64,000 nucleotides of DNA from Bathymodiolus thermophilus thioautotrophic gill symbiont (GCF_003711265.1 NZ_CP024634.1:62001-126000), one strand, 5' to 3'. Positions 1 through 10,830 are shown, counted from the first letter of the stretch. Program-made: numbers and translations. The notes: generated from the sequence alone by a model not told the origin.

Positions 1-1
1 C

Positions 2-3000
2 TCAGCAGGCGATGTCAATGGCGATGGCTTGGATGATTTGATTGTTGGTGTTAGTAATGAGGTTTCCAATGGTACAAACGCAGGTAAATCTTATGTTGTA
101 TTTGGTAAAGTTGACGAAACTGCTATTAATTTATCAGCCATAGCCTTAGGCACGGGTGGCTTTGTTATTAATGGTGAAAGTGCTGGGGATAAAAGTGGTG
201 TCTCAGTCTCCTCAGCAGGCGATGTCAACGGCGATGGCTTGGATGATTTGATTGTTGGTGCTTTTTTTGCAGACCCTAGTAGTAAAAACAAAGCAGGTAA
301 ATCTTATGTCGTGTTTGGCAAAACTGATAAAGGCGCTGTTAATTTATCAGCTATAGCCTCAGGCACGGGTGGCTTTGTTATTAATGGTGAGAGTGCTAAT
401 GATTGGAGTGGCATCTCAGTCTCCTCAGCAGGCGATGTCAATGGCGATGGCTTGGATGATTTGGTTGTTGGTGCTTTTTATGCAGACCCTGATAATAAAA
501 GTGAGGCAGGCAAATCTTATGTTGTATTTGGTAAAACCAATGACAGTGCTATTAATTTATCAGCCATAGCCTCAGCCTCAGACACGGGTGGCTTTGTTAT
601 TAATGGTGAGAGTGCTAATGATCTTAGTGGCGTTTCAGTCTCCTCAGCAGGCGATGTCAATGGCGATGGCTTGGATGATTTGATTGTTGGTGCTTATCTG
701 GCAGACGGCATTGCAGGCAAATCTTATGTTGTATTTGGTAAAACCAATGACAGTGCTATTAATTTATCAGCCATAGCCTCAGCCTCAGACACGGGTGGCT
801 TTGTTATTAATGGTGAGAATGCTGGGGATTATAGTGGCGTCTCAGTCTCCTCAGCAGGCGATGTCAATGGTGATGGCTTGGATGATTTGATTGTTGGTGC
901 TTATCTGGCAAAAATTAATGATAGAGCGACAGGTAAATCTTATATTGTATTTGGTAAGACCAATGGCAGTGCTATTAATTTATCAGCCATAGCCTCAGCC
1001 TCAGACACGGGTGGCTTTGTTATTAATGGTGAGAGTGCTGGGGATAGCAGTGGCATCTCAGTCTCCTCAGCAGGCGATGTCAATGGTGATGGCTTGGATG
1101 ATTTGATTGTTGGTGCTTATCAAGCAGACCCTAATAGTAAAGACAAAGCGGGTAAATCTTATGTTGTATTTGGTAAAACCAATGGCAGTGCTGTTGATTT
1201 ATCAGTCATAGCCTCTGGCAAGGGTGGCTTTGTTATTAATGGTGAGAATGCTGGGGATTATAGTGGCGTCTCAGTCTCCTCAGCAGGCGATGTCAACGGC
1301 GATGGCTTGGATGATTTGATTGTTGGTGCCCATCAAGCAGACCCTGATAATAAAAGCAAAGCAGGTAAATCTTATGTTGTATTTGGTAAAACCGATACAA
1401 AAGCCGTTGATTTAGCAGATATTAGTGCTGGTAATGGTGTTGTTGCTCATGCTATTGATTTTCAAGGTAATGGCGAGAGCAACGCACTTACAGGTACCTC
1501 TGCCGATGAGTTGTTTGTTGCTGGTTTAGGCGATGATACTTTAATAGGTAACGGAGGCACCGATGTCTTTAATGCAGGAGCTGGTAACGATATTATTGTT
1601 ATTAATGCGGACAACCTTGCTAAACTCTCCAGCAAAGTGTTGAGTAGCGATTTACTCGCTCGTGTTGACGGGGGTGGTAATACCGATACGCTGAAATTAG
1701 CAGGTGCGGATCTAAATCTAGATCTCACTCAAATAGACAATGGCCGCATTCAAGACATTGAAATCATTGATTTAACAGGGTCAGGTAACAATACTTTGAC
1801 ACTGAATCTTAATGACTTATTAGATATTTCTAGTTCAACTAATGCGCTTAAAGTGGTTGGTAATTCGGGTGATAAAGTTGAAGTCAAGACACTCGGATTT
1901 GAAAAATCAAATGCAACCGAAGTTGCTAATGGTATTACTTATGATATTTATTCTCATGCAAGCGCTTCTACTGCAAAATTGTGGTTAGCGCAAAATTTAA
2001 CGGTTTCTTTGCCCTCTATTGCACAAGGTTTTGTTATAAATGGAGAAAGTACTGAGGATTCTAGTGGTCGCTCAGTCTCCTCAGCAGGCGATGTCAATGG
2101 CGATGGCTTGGATGATTTGATTGTTGGTGCTTATCATGCAGATCCTGATAATAAAGATAAAGCAGGTAAAACTTATGTTGTGTTTGGCAAAAAAGACAAA
2201 GTTGCTGTTGATTTGTCAACCATAGCCTCAGGTGCGGGTGGTTTTGTTATTAATGGCGAGAATACCGAGGATTTGAGTGGCTTCTCAGTCTCTTCAGCAG
2301 GCGATGTCAATGGTGATGGCTTGGATGATTTGATTGTTAGCGCTCATCATGCAGACCCTGCTAATAAAAGCACTGCAGGTAAATCTTATGTTGTATTTGG
2401 TAAAACTAATGCAAGTGCCATTAATTTATCAGCCATAGCCTTAGGCACAGGTGGCTTTGTTATTAATGGTGAGAATGCTAACGATTTTAGTGCCTACTCA
2501 GTCTCTTCAGCAGGCGATGTCAATGGTGATGGCTTGGATGATTTGATTGTTGGTGCTTTTTTTGCAGGCTTTGACGCATACTATAGCGCAGGTAAATCTT
2601 ATGTTGTATTTGGTAAAAAAGACAAAGTTGCTGTTGATTTGTCAATCATAGCCTCAGGCACAGGCGGCTTTGTTATTGGTGGTGAGGGTGGTGATGATTG
2701 GAGTGGCTACTCAGTCTCCTCAGCAGGCGATGCCAACGGCGATGGCTTGGATGATTTGATTGTTAGCGCTCATTATGCAGATCCTGCTAATAAAAGCAAT
2801 GCGGGTAAAACTTATGTTGTATTTGGTAAAACTGATAAAGACGCTGTTAATTTATCAACTTTAGGTACAGGCGGCTTTGTTATTAATGGTGAGGATGCTA
2901 ATGACGAGAGTGGCTATTCAGTCTCCTCAGCAGGCGATGTCAATGGCGATGGCTTGGATGATTTGATTGTTGGTGCTTATCAAGCAGACCCTGATAATAA

Positions 3001-4084
3001 AAGCGATGCAGGCAAATCTTATGTTGTATTTGGTAAAGTTGATAAAAATGCTGTTAATTTGTCAGCCTTAGGCACGGGTGGCTTTGTTATTAATGGTGAG
3101 AGTGCTGGGGATAATAGTGGCATCTCAGTCTCCTCAGCAGGCGATGTCAACGGCGATGGCCTGGATGATTTGATTGTTGGCGCCTATCAAGCAGACCCTG
3201 ATAATAAAAGCAATGCAGGTAAATCTTATGTTGTATTTGGTAAAACCAATGGCAGTGCTGTTGATTTATCAACCATAGCCTCTGGCACAGGTGGTTTTGT
3301 TATTAATGGTGAGAATATTGATGATGACAGTGGCCGTTCAGTCTCCTCAGCAGGTGATGTCAATGGTGATGGTTTAGATGATTTGATTGTTGGTGCTTTT
3401 AATGCAGACCCTAATAATAAAAGCGATGCAGGTAAATCTTATGTTGTATTTGGTAAAACCGATACAAAAGCCGTTGATTTAGCAGATGTTAGTGCTGGTA
3501 ATGGTGTTGTTACTCATGCTATTGATTTTCAAGGTAATGGCGAGAGCAACGCACTTACAGGCACCTCTGCCGATGAGTTGTTTGTCGCTGGTTTAGGCGA
3601 TGATACTTTAATAGGTAACGGAGGCACCGATGTCTTTAATGCAGGAGCTGGTAACGATACTATTGTTATTAATGCGGACAACCTTGCTAAACTCTCCAGC
3701 AAGGTGCTGAGTAATCATTTACTCGCTCGTGTTGACGGGGGTGGTAATACCGATACGCTGAAATTAGCAGGTGCGGATCTAAATCTAGATCTCACTCAAA
3801 TAGACAATGGTCGCATTCAAGACATTGAAATCATTGATTTAACAGGTTCAGGTAACAATACTTTGAAACTTAATCTTAATGACTTATTGGATATTTCCAC
3901 TTCAACCAATTTTCTTAAAGTTATAGGTGATACGGGTGATAAAGTTGATATAGAACTTAGTAACAATGCTTTTGCTAAAGATTCTACAAAAACAGAGGAC
4001 GGCATTACTTATGATATTTATAACAATGTTAATGCTGCTGACACTGTAGAATTATGGGTAGAACAAGATTTAGCGGTGTTTTAG
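2..4084 (+). CDS. Array gene 1: giant two-propeller FG-GAP/RTX type I secreted surface protein, 5' end outside window
   Basis: The frame is open from the first bases, so the N-terminus lies upstream; 1,360 residues are visible. They form two seven-bladed FG-GAP propellers (the first cut inside its first blade and running to about base 1480; the second from about 2015 to 3540). Each blade carries DVNGDGLDDL, a Ca2+-loop motif of integrin-alpha-type repeats, and AGKSYVVFGK. Each propeller is followed by three RTX-type nonapeptides (near 1528 and 3592) and a beta-rich module with LTGSGNNTL. The protein ends LWVEQDLAVF, compatible with an uncleaved type I secretion signal. The linker after the first propeller (about 1870-2010) is a degenerate copy of the C-terminal tail, suggesting that the two-propeller form arose by in-frame fusion. 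By analogy with genes 2, 3, 7 and 9 the full protein should be about 2,040 residues. One blade of the second propeller has DANGDG instead of DVNGDG. The ligand bound is unknown. Confidence 0.82.
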   Translation, partial: SAGDVNGDGLDDLIVGVSNEVSNGTNAGKSYVVFGKVDETAINLSAIALGTGGFVINGESAGDKSGVSVSSAGDVNGDGLDDLIVGAFFADPSSKNKAGKSYVVFGKTDKGAVNLSAIASGTGGFVINGESANDWSGISVSSAGDVNGDGLDDLVVGAFYADPDNKSEAGKSYVVFGKTNDSAINLSAIASASDTGGFVINGESANDLSGVSVSSAGDVNGDGLDDLIVGAYLADGIAGKSYVVFGKTNDSAINLSAIASASDTGGFVINGENAGDYSGVSVSSAGDVNGDGLDDLIVGAYLAKINDRATGKSYIVFGKTNGSAINLSAIASASDTGGFVINGESAGDSSGISVSSAGDVNGDGLDDLIVGAYQADPNSKDKAGKSYVVFGKTNGSAVDLSVIASGKGGFVINGENAGDYSGVSVSSAGDVNGDGLDDLIVGAHQADPDNKSKAGKSYVVFGKTDTKAVDLADISAGNGVVAHAIDFQGNGESNALTGTSADELFVAGLGDDTLIGNGGTDVFNAGAGNDIIVINADNLAKLSSKVLSSDLLARVDGGGNTDTLKLAGADLNLDLTQIDNGRIQDIEIIDLTGSGNNTLTLNLNDLLDISSSTNALKVVGNSGDKVEVKTLGFEKSNATEVANGITYDIYSHASASTAKLWLAQNLTVSLPSIAQGFVINGESTEDSSGRSVSSAGDVNGDGLDDLIVGAYHADPDNKDKAGKTYVVFGKKDKVAVDLSTIASGAGGFVINGENTEDLSGFSVSSAGDVNGDGLDDLIVSAHHADPANKSTAGKSYVVFGKTNASAINLSAIALGTGGFVINGENANDFSAYSVSSAGDVNGDGLDDLIVGAFFAGFDAYYSAGKSYVVFGKKDKVAVDLSIIASGTGGFVIGGEGGDDWSGYSVSSAGDANGDGLDDLIVSAHYADPANKSNAGKTYVVFGKTDKDAVNLSTLGTGGFVINGEDANDESGYSVSSAGDVNGDGLDDLIVGAYQADPDNKSDAGKSYVVFGKVDKNAVNLSALGTGGFVINGESAGDNSGISVSSAGDVNGDGLDDLIVGAYQADPDNKSNAGKSYVVFGKTNGSAVDLSTIASGTGGFVINGENIDDDSGRSVSSAGDVNGDGLDDLIVGAFNADPNNKSDAGKSYVVFGKTDTKAVDLADVSAGNGVVTHAIDFQGNGESNALTGTSADELFVAGLGDDTLIGNGGTDVFNAGAGNDTIVINADNLAKLSSKVLSNHLLARVDGGGNTDTLKLAGADLNLDLTQIDNGRIQDIEIIDLTGSGNNTLKLNLNDLLDISTSTNFLKVIGDTGDKVDIELSNNAFAKDSTKTEDGITYDIYNNVNAADTVELWVEQDLAVF

Positions 4085-4131
4085 ATAATTTTTTTATCAT
4101 TTAACCTTGGTGCAATGAAACAATATTTCGA

Positions 4132-4455
4132 CTAAATCTTTGTTGTTTGCATTAGCAATTGTTGCACTTGGCGGTATTGTTGTGCAGTTTTTTGGGTGAT
4201 ATTATCTGGCAGGCTTGGTGCAGGTGGGGTTTTGTCCCAGTCTAGTGTTTCTAAACAATCACGCACAATTTGCTTGTCAAAACTTTTTGGACTGGTGCCG
4301 ATGTGGTGTCAGATTTTGACCAAAAGCGTGATGAATCGGGGGTTAGAACTTCGTCCATTAAGGTTAAGCAATTGTTTTCATCCAGTCCAAATTCAAACCT
4401 GGTGTCAGCGATAATAATGTCTTTTTTCAGGGCGTAGTCGCTGGCGAAATTGTAG
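4132..4455 (-). pseudogene. purC 3' fragment 1 (frameshifted)
   Basis: This is a copy of the last ~108 codons of the intact purC at 57377-58264, in the same orientation relative to the upstream giant gene. It is 324 nt against 325 nt in the source: GTGGTGTCAG replaces GTGGTAGTCAG, a 1-nt deletion that breaks the frame in the SKSDYHIG region. Similarity to purC stops abruptly after GAAATTGTAG, where spacer-specific sequence begins. It lacks the N-terminal two-thirds of SAICAR synthase and cannot be functional. Confidence 0.9.
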
Positions 4456-4704
4456 CGTGCATGGACACCAAATTATTGCCAATTGCCAATTGGCATTTGG
4501 TAGATTGCATTATCACCTGTAAGTGAGGCGTGCATTTTTGTATGTTGCCTGTTGTTATCATTGTACGGTTTTTTTGTAATTCATCATTGTTTTTTATTGG
4601 GTTGTTTTTTAGATCTTTATTCCCAACAATTTCATTTTTAAGCGTAAATTTTTTAAGATTAACCAATGTATAATTACATAAATAATAATTAAATGGAGAG
4701 AAAC
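4456..4704 (+). promoter_or_regulatory. Upstream region of array gene 2: palindrome, TATAAT box and Shine-Dalgarno
   Basis: Non-coding spacer. Bases 4476-4495 hold a 20-bp form of the repeating palindrome TTGCCAATTGGCA. A TATAAT box lies at 4669-4674 within TGTATAATTACA, with no convincing -35 hexamer at 16-18 bp. GGAGAG at 4695-4700 is a Shine-Dalgarno placed for the ATG at 4705. An in-frame ATG at 4693 overlaps that Shine-Dalgarno and is absent from genes 3 and 10, so I reject it as the start. The promoter call is by inspection only. Confidence 0.6.
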
Positions 4705-7700
4705 ATGAAAAAATCCCAAATTACAACACAACAGAATAAAGCTCAAAAAATTACTAACCAACTTAACAAAGAAGTGCTTACCCTCACCAAAGGCACCCAC
4801 CACATCCAACCACAAACTGGCATCGCCTACCAACTAAACCCCAAAGATTTTAACGCTAAAAAAACCAGCCTAATCGCCAAAAGAGTAAACGATGATTTAG
4901 AAGTCACATTTGCAGAAAGCATCCTCATCTTTGACAACTATTTCACCCTTTGCAAAACCGACTTATCTTGCCTAGTTTCCCTCCCCACCGAAGACGGTGG
5001 TCTTTACCATGTGGTTGCCGACACCTTCTTTACTTTAGAAGACGGCACTCAAGTCGTTTATTTTTATGGCGAACAATCCATTGTTGCTACAGAATCTAGT
5101 GCAACAAGCACAGACGGCAATCAAAGTTTCTCTGATGTTATTGCCTCAAACATAGGCATCGTGGCCGCCGTTGTGGTTGCAGCCGTTGTGGTAGCCAGTA
5201 GTGGCAGTGATGGCGATGGTGACGATACAACACAGCCACTCGCAATCGCTTTAACGAATGACGCAGGTTCATCAAATAGCGATGGGATTAGCAAAAATGG
5301 CGAAATTACGATTAAGCATTTAAAAAGTGGTGACACTTGGGAGTATTCCACTGACGGCGGTAATAGTTTTATCAGTGGCACAGGCAATAGTTTTGTGCTG
5401 GCTAGTGGCACTTATGGGGCAAACGATATTCAGGTTAAAGTGAGTGGCAGCGCCACAATTATCAAGTACGCCTCCTCTATTACTATAGACACCTTAGCCC
5501 CTTCCTTCACCAGTGCAGCAACTGCCAAGGTTGAAGCAAATACCGAAGCATCGACAACAATATATACAGCAGCAACAGACGACAACACGGTAACTTATAC
5601 TTTAAAAGCGGGAGAGCAACAAGACAAATTTACCATTAGTAATACTGGTGAATTGAAATACAAACAAGCGCAAACGCAAGCAGGCACCCACACAGTGACT
5701 ATCATTGCCACCGATATTGCAGGCAATACAGCGGAAAAAACTGTTAGCGTATCGGTCGTAGATATTGGTTTGTCAACCTCAATTACTTGGAGCAATATCG
5801 GCACTGACAATATCATCAATACTGCTGAGATGGCAACGGCTACTTTGAGTGGCACAGTGAGCGTTATTGGCACAGTGAGTTCAATAAGTGTTAGTAGCAT
5901 TGTTTTTAAACAAGGTGATACTACTGTTCATGTGATTACTACCAATCTTCCAGCTATTGTTAACAATACTTGGACTTTAGCCAATAACAGCGCTTGGACT
6001 TCAAAACTTACTCAGGGCGATTACACAGTTACTATTAACCTTGCTGGCAAAAACAGTGACAACCAAGATGTTACGGGTGTAGATTCAACAACAATAAAGG
6101 TTGACATGGCTCCACCAGTCCAACCCACATTTATTTTAGCAGATGACACAGGGGCATTAGATGACGATAAGGTTACCAAGATTGGCACAATAACAGTTGC
6201 TAGTTTGGAAGAAGGTGCAACTTGGCAATATTCCACAAATGGTGGTACTAACTGGACTAACGGCACAGGCACCAGTTTTACGCTGGCTGAAGGCACTCAT
6301 GCTATTGATGCCATTCAGGTTAAGCAAACCAATGTAGCGGGTAATGTCTCAAGTGTTGTTAAGAATGCTGGCGCTATTGTTGTGGACACCTCAGATCCTT
6401 TGTTTGCTGGTGCGTCCACTGCTAATGTAGCGATGAATACTGATATCACTACAATTGTTTATGATGCTCAAGCCAGTAATCTTAATGGTGGCAATGCAGA
6501 TGATGGTATTACTTATAGCATAAAAAATGCAAGCACTAGTAAGTTTGCAATTACTACTGATACTGGCATCGTTACTTATAAAGCAATACAAACGACAGTG
6601 CATAGTGACACAGTGACCATTATTGCCACTGATGTTGCAGGTAATGCAACAGAACGGGTTGTTACTGTGTCGGTGAGAGGTTCTATTGCACAAGGTTTTG
6701 TTATGAATGGAGAAAGTGCTGAGGATCATAGTGGCTCTCCAGTCTCCTCAGCAGGCGATGTCAATGGTGATGGCTTGGATGATTTGATTGTTGGTGCTTT
6801 TCAAGCAGACCCTGCTAATAAAAGCAATGCAGGTAAATCTTATGTTGTATTTGGTAAAGTTGACGAAACTGCTATTAATTTATCAGCCATAGCCTCAGGC
6901 ACAGGTGGCTTTGTTATGAATGGCGAGAGTGCTGGGGATAATAGTGGCTTCTCAGTCTCCTCAGCAGGCGATGTCAACGGCGATGGCTTGGATGATTTAA
7001 TTATTGGTGCTTATCAAAACAGGGCAGGTAAATCTTATGTTGTATTTGGCAAAACTGATGGAAGTGCTGTTAATTTATCAGTCATAGCTGCTGGCACGGG
7101 TGGTTTTGTTATTAACGGTGAGAGTGGTGGTATTGACGGTGAGAGTAGTGGGGATTATAGTGGCTATTCAGCCTCCTCCGCAGGCGATGTCAACGGCGAT
7201 GGCTTGGATGACTTAATTGTTGGTGCTTTTCATGCAGATTCTAGTGGTACAAATAATGCAGGAAAATCTTATGTTGTCTTTGGTAAAACCAATGAAAGTG
7301 CTGTTAATTTATCAGTCATAGCTGCTGGCACGGGTGGCTTTGTTATTAACGGTGAGAATGTTGATGATTGGAGTGGCTACTCAGTCTCCTCAGCAGGCGA
7401 TGTCAACGGCGATGGCTTGGATGATTTGATTGTTGGCGCTTTTCAAGCAGACCCTGCTAGTAAAAGCAAGGCAGGTAAATCCTATGTTATATTTGGGAAA
7501 ACTGATGAAACCTCTGTTGATTTATCAAAGATAGCCTCAGGCACGGGTGGCTTTGTTATTAATGGTGAGAATATCGATGATTGGAGTGGCCGCTCAGTCT
7601 CCTCAGCAGGCGATGTCAACGGCGATGGTTTGGATGATTTGATTGTTGGTGCTTATCTGGCAGATCCTAGTGGTACAAATGATGCAGGTGAATCTTATGT

Positions 7701-10700
7701 TGTATTTGGCAAAAAAGACAAAGCTGCTGTTGATTTATCAGTCATAGCCTTAGGCACGGGTGGCTTTGTTATTAACGGTGAGAATGCTGAGGATTATAGT
7801 GGCATCTCAGTCTCCTCAGCAGGCGATGTCAACGGCGATGGTTTGGATGATTTGATTGTTGGTGCTCATTATGCAGACCTTGATAATAAAAGCAAAGCAG
7901 GTAAATCTTATGTTGTATTTGGTAAAACCAACGGCAGTGCTGTTGATTTATCAGCCATAGCCTCTGGCACAGGTGGTTTTGTTATTAATGGTGAGAATAC
8001 CGAGGATTTTAGTGGCCGCTCAGTCTCCTCAGCAGGCGATGTCAACGGCGATGGCTTGGATGACTTGATTATTGGCGCCTTTCAAGCAGACCCTAGTAGT
8101 AAAAACAAAGCAGGTAAATCTTATGTTGTATTTGGTAAGACAGACACAAAAGCCGTTGATTTAGCAGATGTTAGCACTGGCAAAGGTGTTGTTGCCCATA
8201 CTATTGATTTTCAAGGTAATGATGATGATAATACACTCACAGGCACCTCTGCCGATGAGTTGTTTGTCGCTGGTTTAGGCGATGATACTTTAATAGGTAA
8301 CGGAGGCACCGATGTCTTTAATGCAGGAGCCGGTAACGATACTATTGTTATTAATGCGGACAACCTTGCTAAACTCTCCAGCAAAGTGTTGAGTAGCGAT
8401 TTACTCGCTCGTGTTGACGGGGGTGGTAATACCGATACGCTGAAATTAGCAGGTGCGGATCTAAATCTAGATCTCACTCAAATAGACAATGGCCGCATTC
8501 AAGACATTGAAATCATTGATTTAACAGGGTCAGGTAACAATACTTTGACACTGAATCTGAATGATTTGTTGGATATTTCTAGTTCAACTAATGTGCTTAA
8601 AGTGGTTGGTAATTCGGGTGATAAAGTTGAAGTCAAGACACTCGGATTTGAAAAATCAAATGCAACCGAAGTTGCTAATGGTATTACTTATGATATTTAT
8701 TCTCATGCAAGCGCTTTTACTGCAAAATTGTGGTTAGCGCAAAATTTAACGGTTTCTTTGCCCTCTATTGCACAAGGTTTTGTTATGAATGGTGAGAGTG
8801 CTGACGACGAGAGTGGCTACTCAGCCTCCTCAGCAGGCGATGTCAACGGCGATGGCTTGGATGATTTAATTGTTGGTGCTCGTTATGCAGATCCTGCTAA
8901 TAAAAGCAATGCGGGCAAAACTTATGTTGTATTTGGTAAAACCAATGAAAGTGCTGTTGATTTATCAGCCATAGCCTCAGGCACAGGCGGCTTTGTTATT
9001 GGTGGTGAGAGTGCTCGGGATAATAGTGGGTACTCAGTCTCCTCAGCAGGCGATGTCAATGGTGACGGCTTGGATGATTTGATTATTGGTGTTTTTCTGG
9101 CAGGCCCTGATAAAGCAGGTAAATCTTATGTTGTATTTGGTAAAACCAATAGCAGTGCTGTTGATTTATCAGCCATAGCCTCAGGCACAGGCGGCTTTGT
9201 TATTGGTGGTGAGAGTGCTTGGGATAGTAGTGGGCACTCAGTCTCCTCAGCAGGCGATGTCAATGGCGATGGCTTGGATGATTTGATTGTTGGTGCTGAT
9301 CATGCAGACCCTGCTAATAAAAGCGCTGCAGGTAAATCTTATGTTGTATTTGGCAAAACTAATGCAAGTGCTATTAATTTATCAGCCATAGCCTCAGGCA
9401 CAGGTGGCTTTGTTATGAATGGTGAGAATGCTAATGATTTTAGTGCCTTCTCAGTCTCTTCAGCAGGCGATGTCAACGGCGATGGCTTGGATGATTTGAT
9501 TGTTGGTGCTTTTTTTGCAGGCTTTGACGCATACTATGGCACAGGCAAATCTTATGTTGTATTTGGTAAAAAAGACAAAGTTGCTGTTGATTTGTCAATC
9601 ATAGCCTCTGGCACAGGCGGCTTTGTTATCAATGGTGAGAATACTAATGATCTTAGTGGCAGATCAGTCTCTTCAGCAGGCGATGTCAACGGCGATGGCT
9701 TGGATGATTTGATTGTTGGTGCTTATCAAGCAGACCCTGATAATAAAAGCAATGCGGGTAAAACTTATGTTGTATTTGGTAAAACTGATAAAGATGCTGT
9801 TAATTTATCAACTTTAGGCACAGGCGGCTTTGTTATTAATGGTGAGAATGCTGATGATAGCAGTGGCAACTCAGTCTCCTCAGCAGGCGATGTCAACGGC
9901 GATGGCTTGGATGATTTGATTGTTGGTGCTTATCAAGCAGACCCTGATAATAAAAGCAATGCAGGTAAATCTTATGTTGTATTTGGTAAAACCAATGGCA
10001 GTGCTGTTGATTTATCAGTCATAGCAGCTGGTACGGGTGGTTTTGTTATTAACGGTGAGAGTGCTAATGACAACAGTGGCGTCTCAGTCTCTTCAGCAGG
10101 CGATGTCAACGGCGATGGCTTGGATGATTTGATTGTTGGTGCTTCTTGGGCAGACCCTAGTAGTAAAGAAAGTGCAGGCAAATCTTATGTTGTGTTTGGT
10201 AAAACAGACACAAAAGCCATTGATTTAACAGATATTAGTGCTGGCAATGGTGTTGCTGCTCATGCTATTGATTTTCAAGGTAATGGTGAGAACAATATAC
10301 TTACAGGCACCTCTGCCGACGAGTTGTTTGTTGCTGGTTTAGGCAATGATGTTTTAACAGGTAACGGCGGTGCCGATGTCTTTAATGCAGGCAAAGGTGA
10401 TGATACTATTGTTATTAATGCGGACAACCTTGCTAAACTCTCCAGCAAAGTGTTGAGTAGCGATTTACTCGCTCGTGTTGATGGCGGTGGTAATACCGAT
10501 ACGCTGAAATTAGCAGGTGCGGATCTAAATCTAGATCTCACTCAAATAGACAATGGCCGCATTCAAGACATTGAAATCATTGATTTAACAGGGTCAGGTA
10601 ACAATACTTTGAAACTTAATCTTAATGACTTATTGGATATTTCCAGTTCAACCAATGTTCTTAAAGTTATAGGTGATGCGGGTGATAAAGTTGATATAGA

Positions 10701-10830
10701 ACTTAGTAACAATGCTTTTGCTAAAGATTCTACAAAAACAGAGGACGGCATTACTTATGATATTTATAACAATGTTAATGCTGCTGACACTGTAGAATTA
10801 TGGGTAGAACAAGATTTAGCGGTATTTTAG
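4705..10830 (+). CDS. Array gene 2: giant two-propeller FG-GAP/RTX type I secreted surface protein
   Basis: 2,041 aa. Order of parts (residues): 1-148 polar prefix resembling the N-terminal module of BapA/LapA adhesins; 149-165 Ala/Val-rich hydrophobic stretch; 166-177 Asp/Gly linker; Ig-like ~178-262; cadherin-like ~265-352; Ig-like ~355-472 and ~475-565; cadherin-like ~567-655; propeller 1 from ~660; RTX nonapeptides ~1190; degenerate tail copy ~1300-1350; propeller 2 from ~1354; RTX ~1879; C-terminal signal-like tail. Both propellers have seven blades. There is no Sec signal peptide; export by a type I system is inferred from the RTX repeats and the tail. The likely role is an extracellular, Ca2+-dependent adhesin. 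Oddity: propeller 1 blade 2 has an insertion giving GESGGIDGESSGD. The only cysteines noted are C83 and C89. The start at 4705 is chosen on the GGAGAG site. Confidence 0.83.
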   Translation: MKKSQITTQQNKAQKITNQLNKEVLTLTKGTHHIQPQTGIAYQLNPKDFNAKKTSLIAKRVNDDLEVTFAESILIFDNYFTLCKTDLSCLVSLPTEDGGLYHVVADTFFTLEDGTQVVYFYGEQSIVATESSATSTDGNQSFSDVIASNIGIVAAVVVAAVVVASSGSDGDGDDTTQPLAIALTNDAGSSNSDGISKNGEITIKHLKSGDTWEYSTDGGNSFISGTGNSFVLASGTYGANDIQVKVSGSATIIKYASSITIDTLAPSFTSAATAKVEANTEASTTIYTAATDDNTVTYTLKAGEQQDKFTISNTGELKYKQAQTQAGTHTVTIIATDIAGNTAEKTVSVSVVDIGLSTSITWSNIGTDNIINTAEMATATLSGTVSVIGTVSSISVSSIVFKQGDTTVHVITTNLPAIVNNTWTLANNSAWTSKLTQGDYTVTINLAGKNSDNQDVTGVDSTTIKVDMAPPVQPTFILADDTGALDDDKVTKIGTITVASLEEGATWQYSTNGGTNWTNGTGTSFTLAEGTHAIDAIQVKQTNVAGNVSSVVKNAGAIVVDTSDPLFAGASTANVAMNTDITTIVYDAQASNLNGGNADDGITYSIKNASTSKFAITTDTGIVTYKAIQTTVHSDTVTIIATDVAGNATERVVTVSVRGSIAQGFVMNGESAEDHSGSPVSSAGDVNGDGLDDLIVGAFQADPANKSNAGKSYVVFGKVDETAINLSAIASGTGGFVMNGESAGDNSGFSVSSAGDVNGDGLDDLIIGAYQNRAGKSYVVFGKTDGSAVNLSVIAAGTGGFVINGESGGIDGESSGDYSGYSASSAGDVNGDGLDDLIVGAFHADSSGTNNAGKSYVVFGKTNESAVNLSVIAAGTGGFVINGENVDDWSGYSVSSAGDVNGDGLDDLIVGAFQADPASKSKAGKSYVIFGKTDETSVDLSKIASGTGGFVINGENIDDWSGRSVSSAGDVNGDGLDDLIVGAYLADPSGTNDAGESYVVFGKKDKAAVDLSVIALGTGGFVINGENAEDYSGISVSSAGDVNGDGLDDLIVGAHYADLDNKSKAGKSYVVFGKTNGSAVDLSAIASGTGGFVINGENTEDFSGRSVSSAGDVNGDGLDDLIIGAFQADPSSKNKAGKSYVVFGKTDTKAVDLADVSTGKGVVAHTIDFQGNDDDNTLTGTSADELFVAGLGDDTLIGNGGTDVFNAGAGNDTIVINADNLAKLSSKVLSSDLLARVDGGGNTDTLKLAGADLNLDLTQIDNGRIQDIEIIDLTGSGNNTLTLNLNDLLDISSSTNVLKVVGNSGDKVEVKTLGFEKSNATEVANGITYDIYSHASAFTAKLWLAQNLTVSLPSIAQGFVMNGESADDESGYSASSAGDVNGDGLDDLIVGARYADPANKSNAGKTYVVFGKTNESAVDLSAIASGTGGFVIGGESARDNSGYSVSSAGDVNGDGLDDLIIGVFLAGPDKAGKSYVVFGKTNSSAVDLSAIASGTGGFVIGGESAWDSSGHSVSSAGDVNGDGLDDLIVGADHADPANKSAAGKSYVVFGKTNASAINLSAIASGTGGFVMNGENANDFSAFSVSSAGDVNGDGLDDLIVGAFFAGFDAYYGTGKSYVVFGKKDKVAVDLSIIASGTGGFVINGENTNDLSGRSVSSAGDVNGDGLDDLIVGAYQADPDNKSNAGKTYVVFGKTDKDAVNLSTLGTGGFVINGENADDSSGNSVSSAGDVNGDGLDDLIVGAYQADPDNKSNAGKSYVVFGKTNGSAVDLSVIAAGTGGFVINGESANDNSGVSVSSAGDVNGDGLDDLIVGASWADPSSKESAGKSYVVFGKTDTKAIDLTDISAGNGVAAHAIDFQGNGENNILTGTSADELFVAGLGNDVLTGNGGADVFNAGKGDDTIVINADNLAKLSSKVLSSDLLARVDGGGNTDTLKLAGADLNLDLTQIDNGRIQDIEIIDLTGSGNNTLKLNLNDLLDISSSTNVLKVIGDAGDKVDIELSNNAFAKDSTKTEDGITYDIYNNVNAADTVELWVEQDLAVF

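Noticed and set aside
1710-1722. Palindrome around GATCTAAATCTAGATC in each C-terminal module
   Set aside because: It is coding (GADLNLDLTQ) and repeats only because the module repeats; no sign of separate function.
4196-4414. 72-codon + strand frames in the spacers, repeated in several units
   Set aside because: They are antisense readings of the purC fragments, and a version also occurs opposite the real purC.
4693-4704. Start codon 4 codons upstream of MKKSQ in most array genes
   Set aside because: This ATG overlaps the Shine-Dalgarno and is missing in genes 3 and 10; the MKKSQ/MKESQ start is the conserved one.
4427-4833. - strand frames of 70-80 codons across the start of each giant gene
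   Set aside because: They overlap the promoter and the coding start of the giant gene and have no independent signals.
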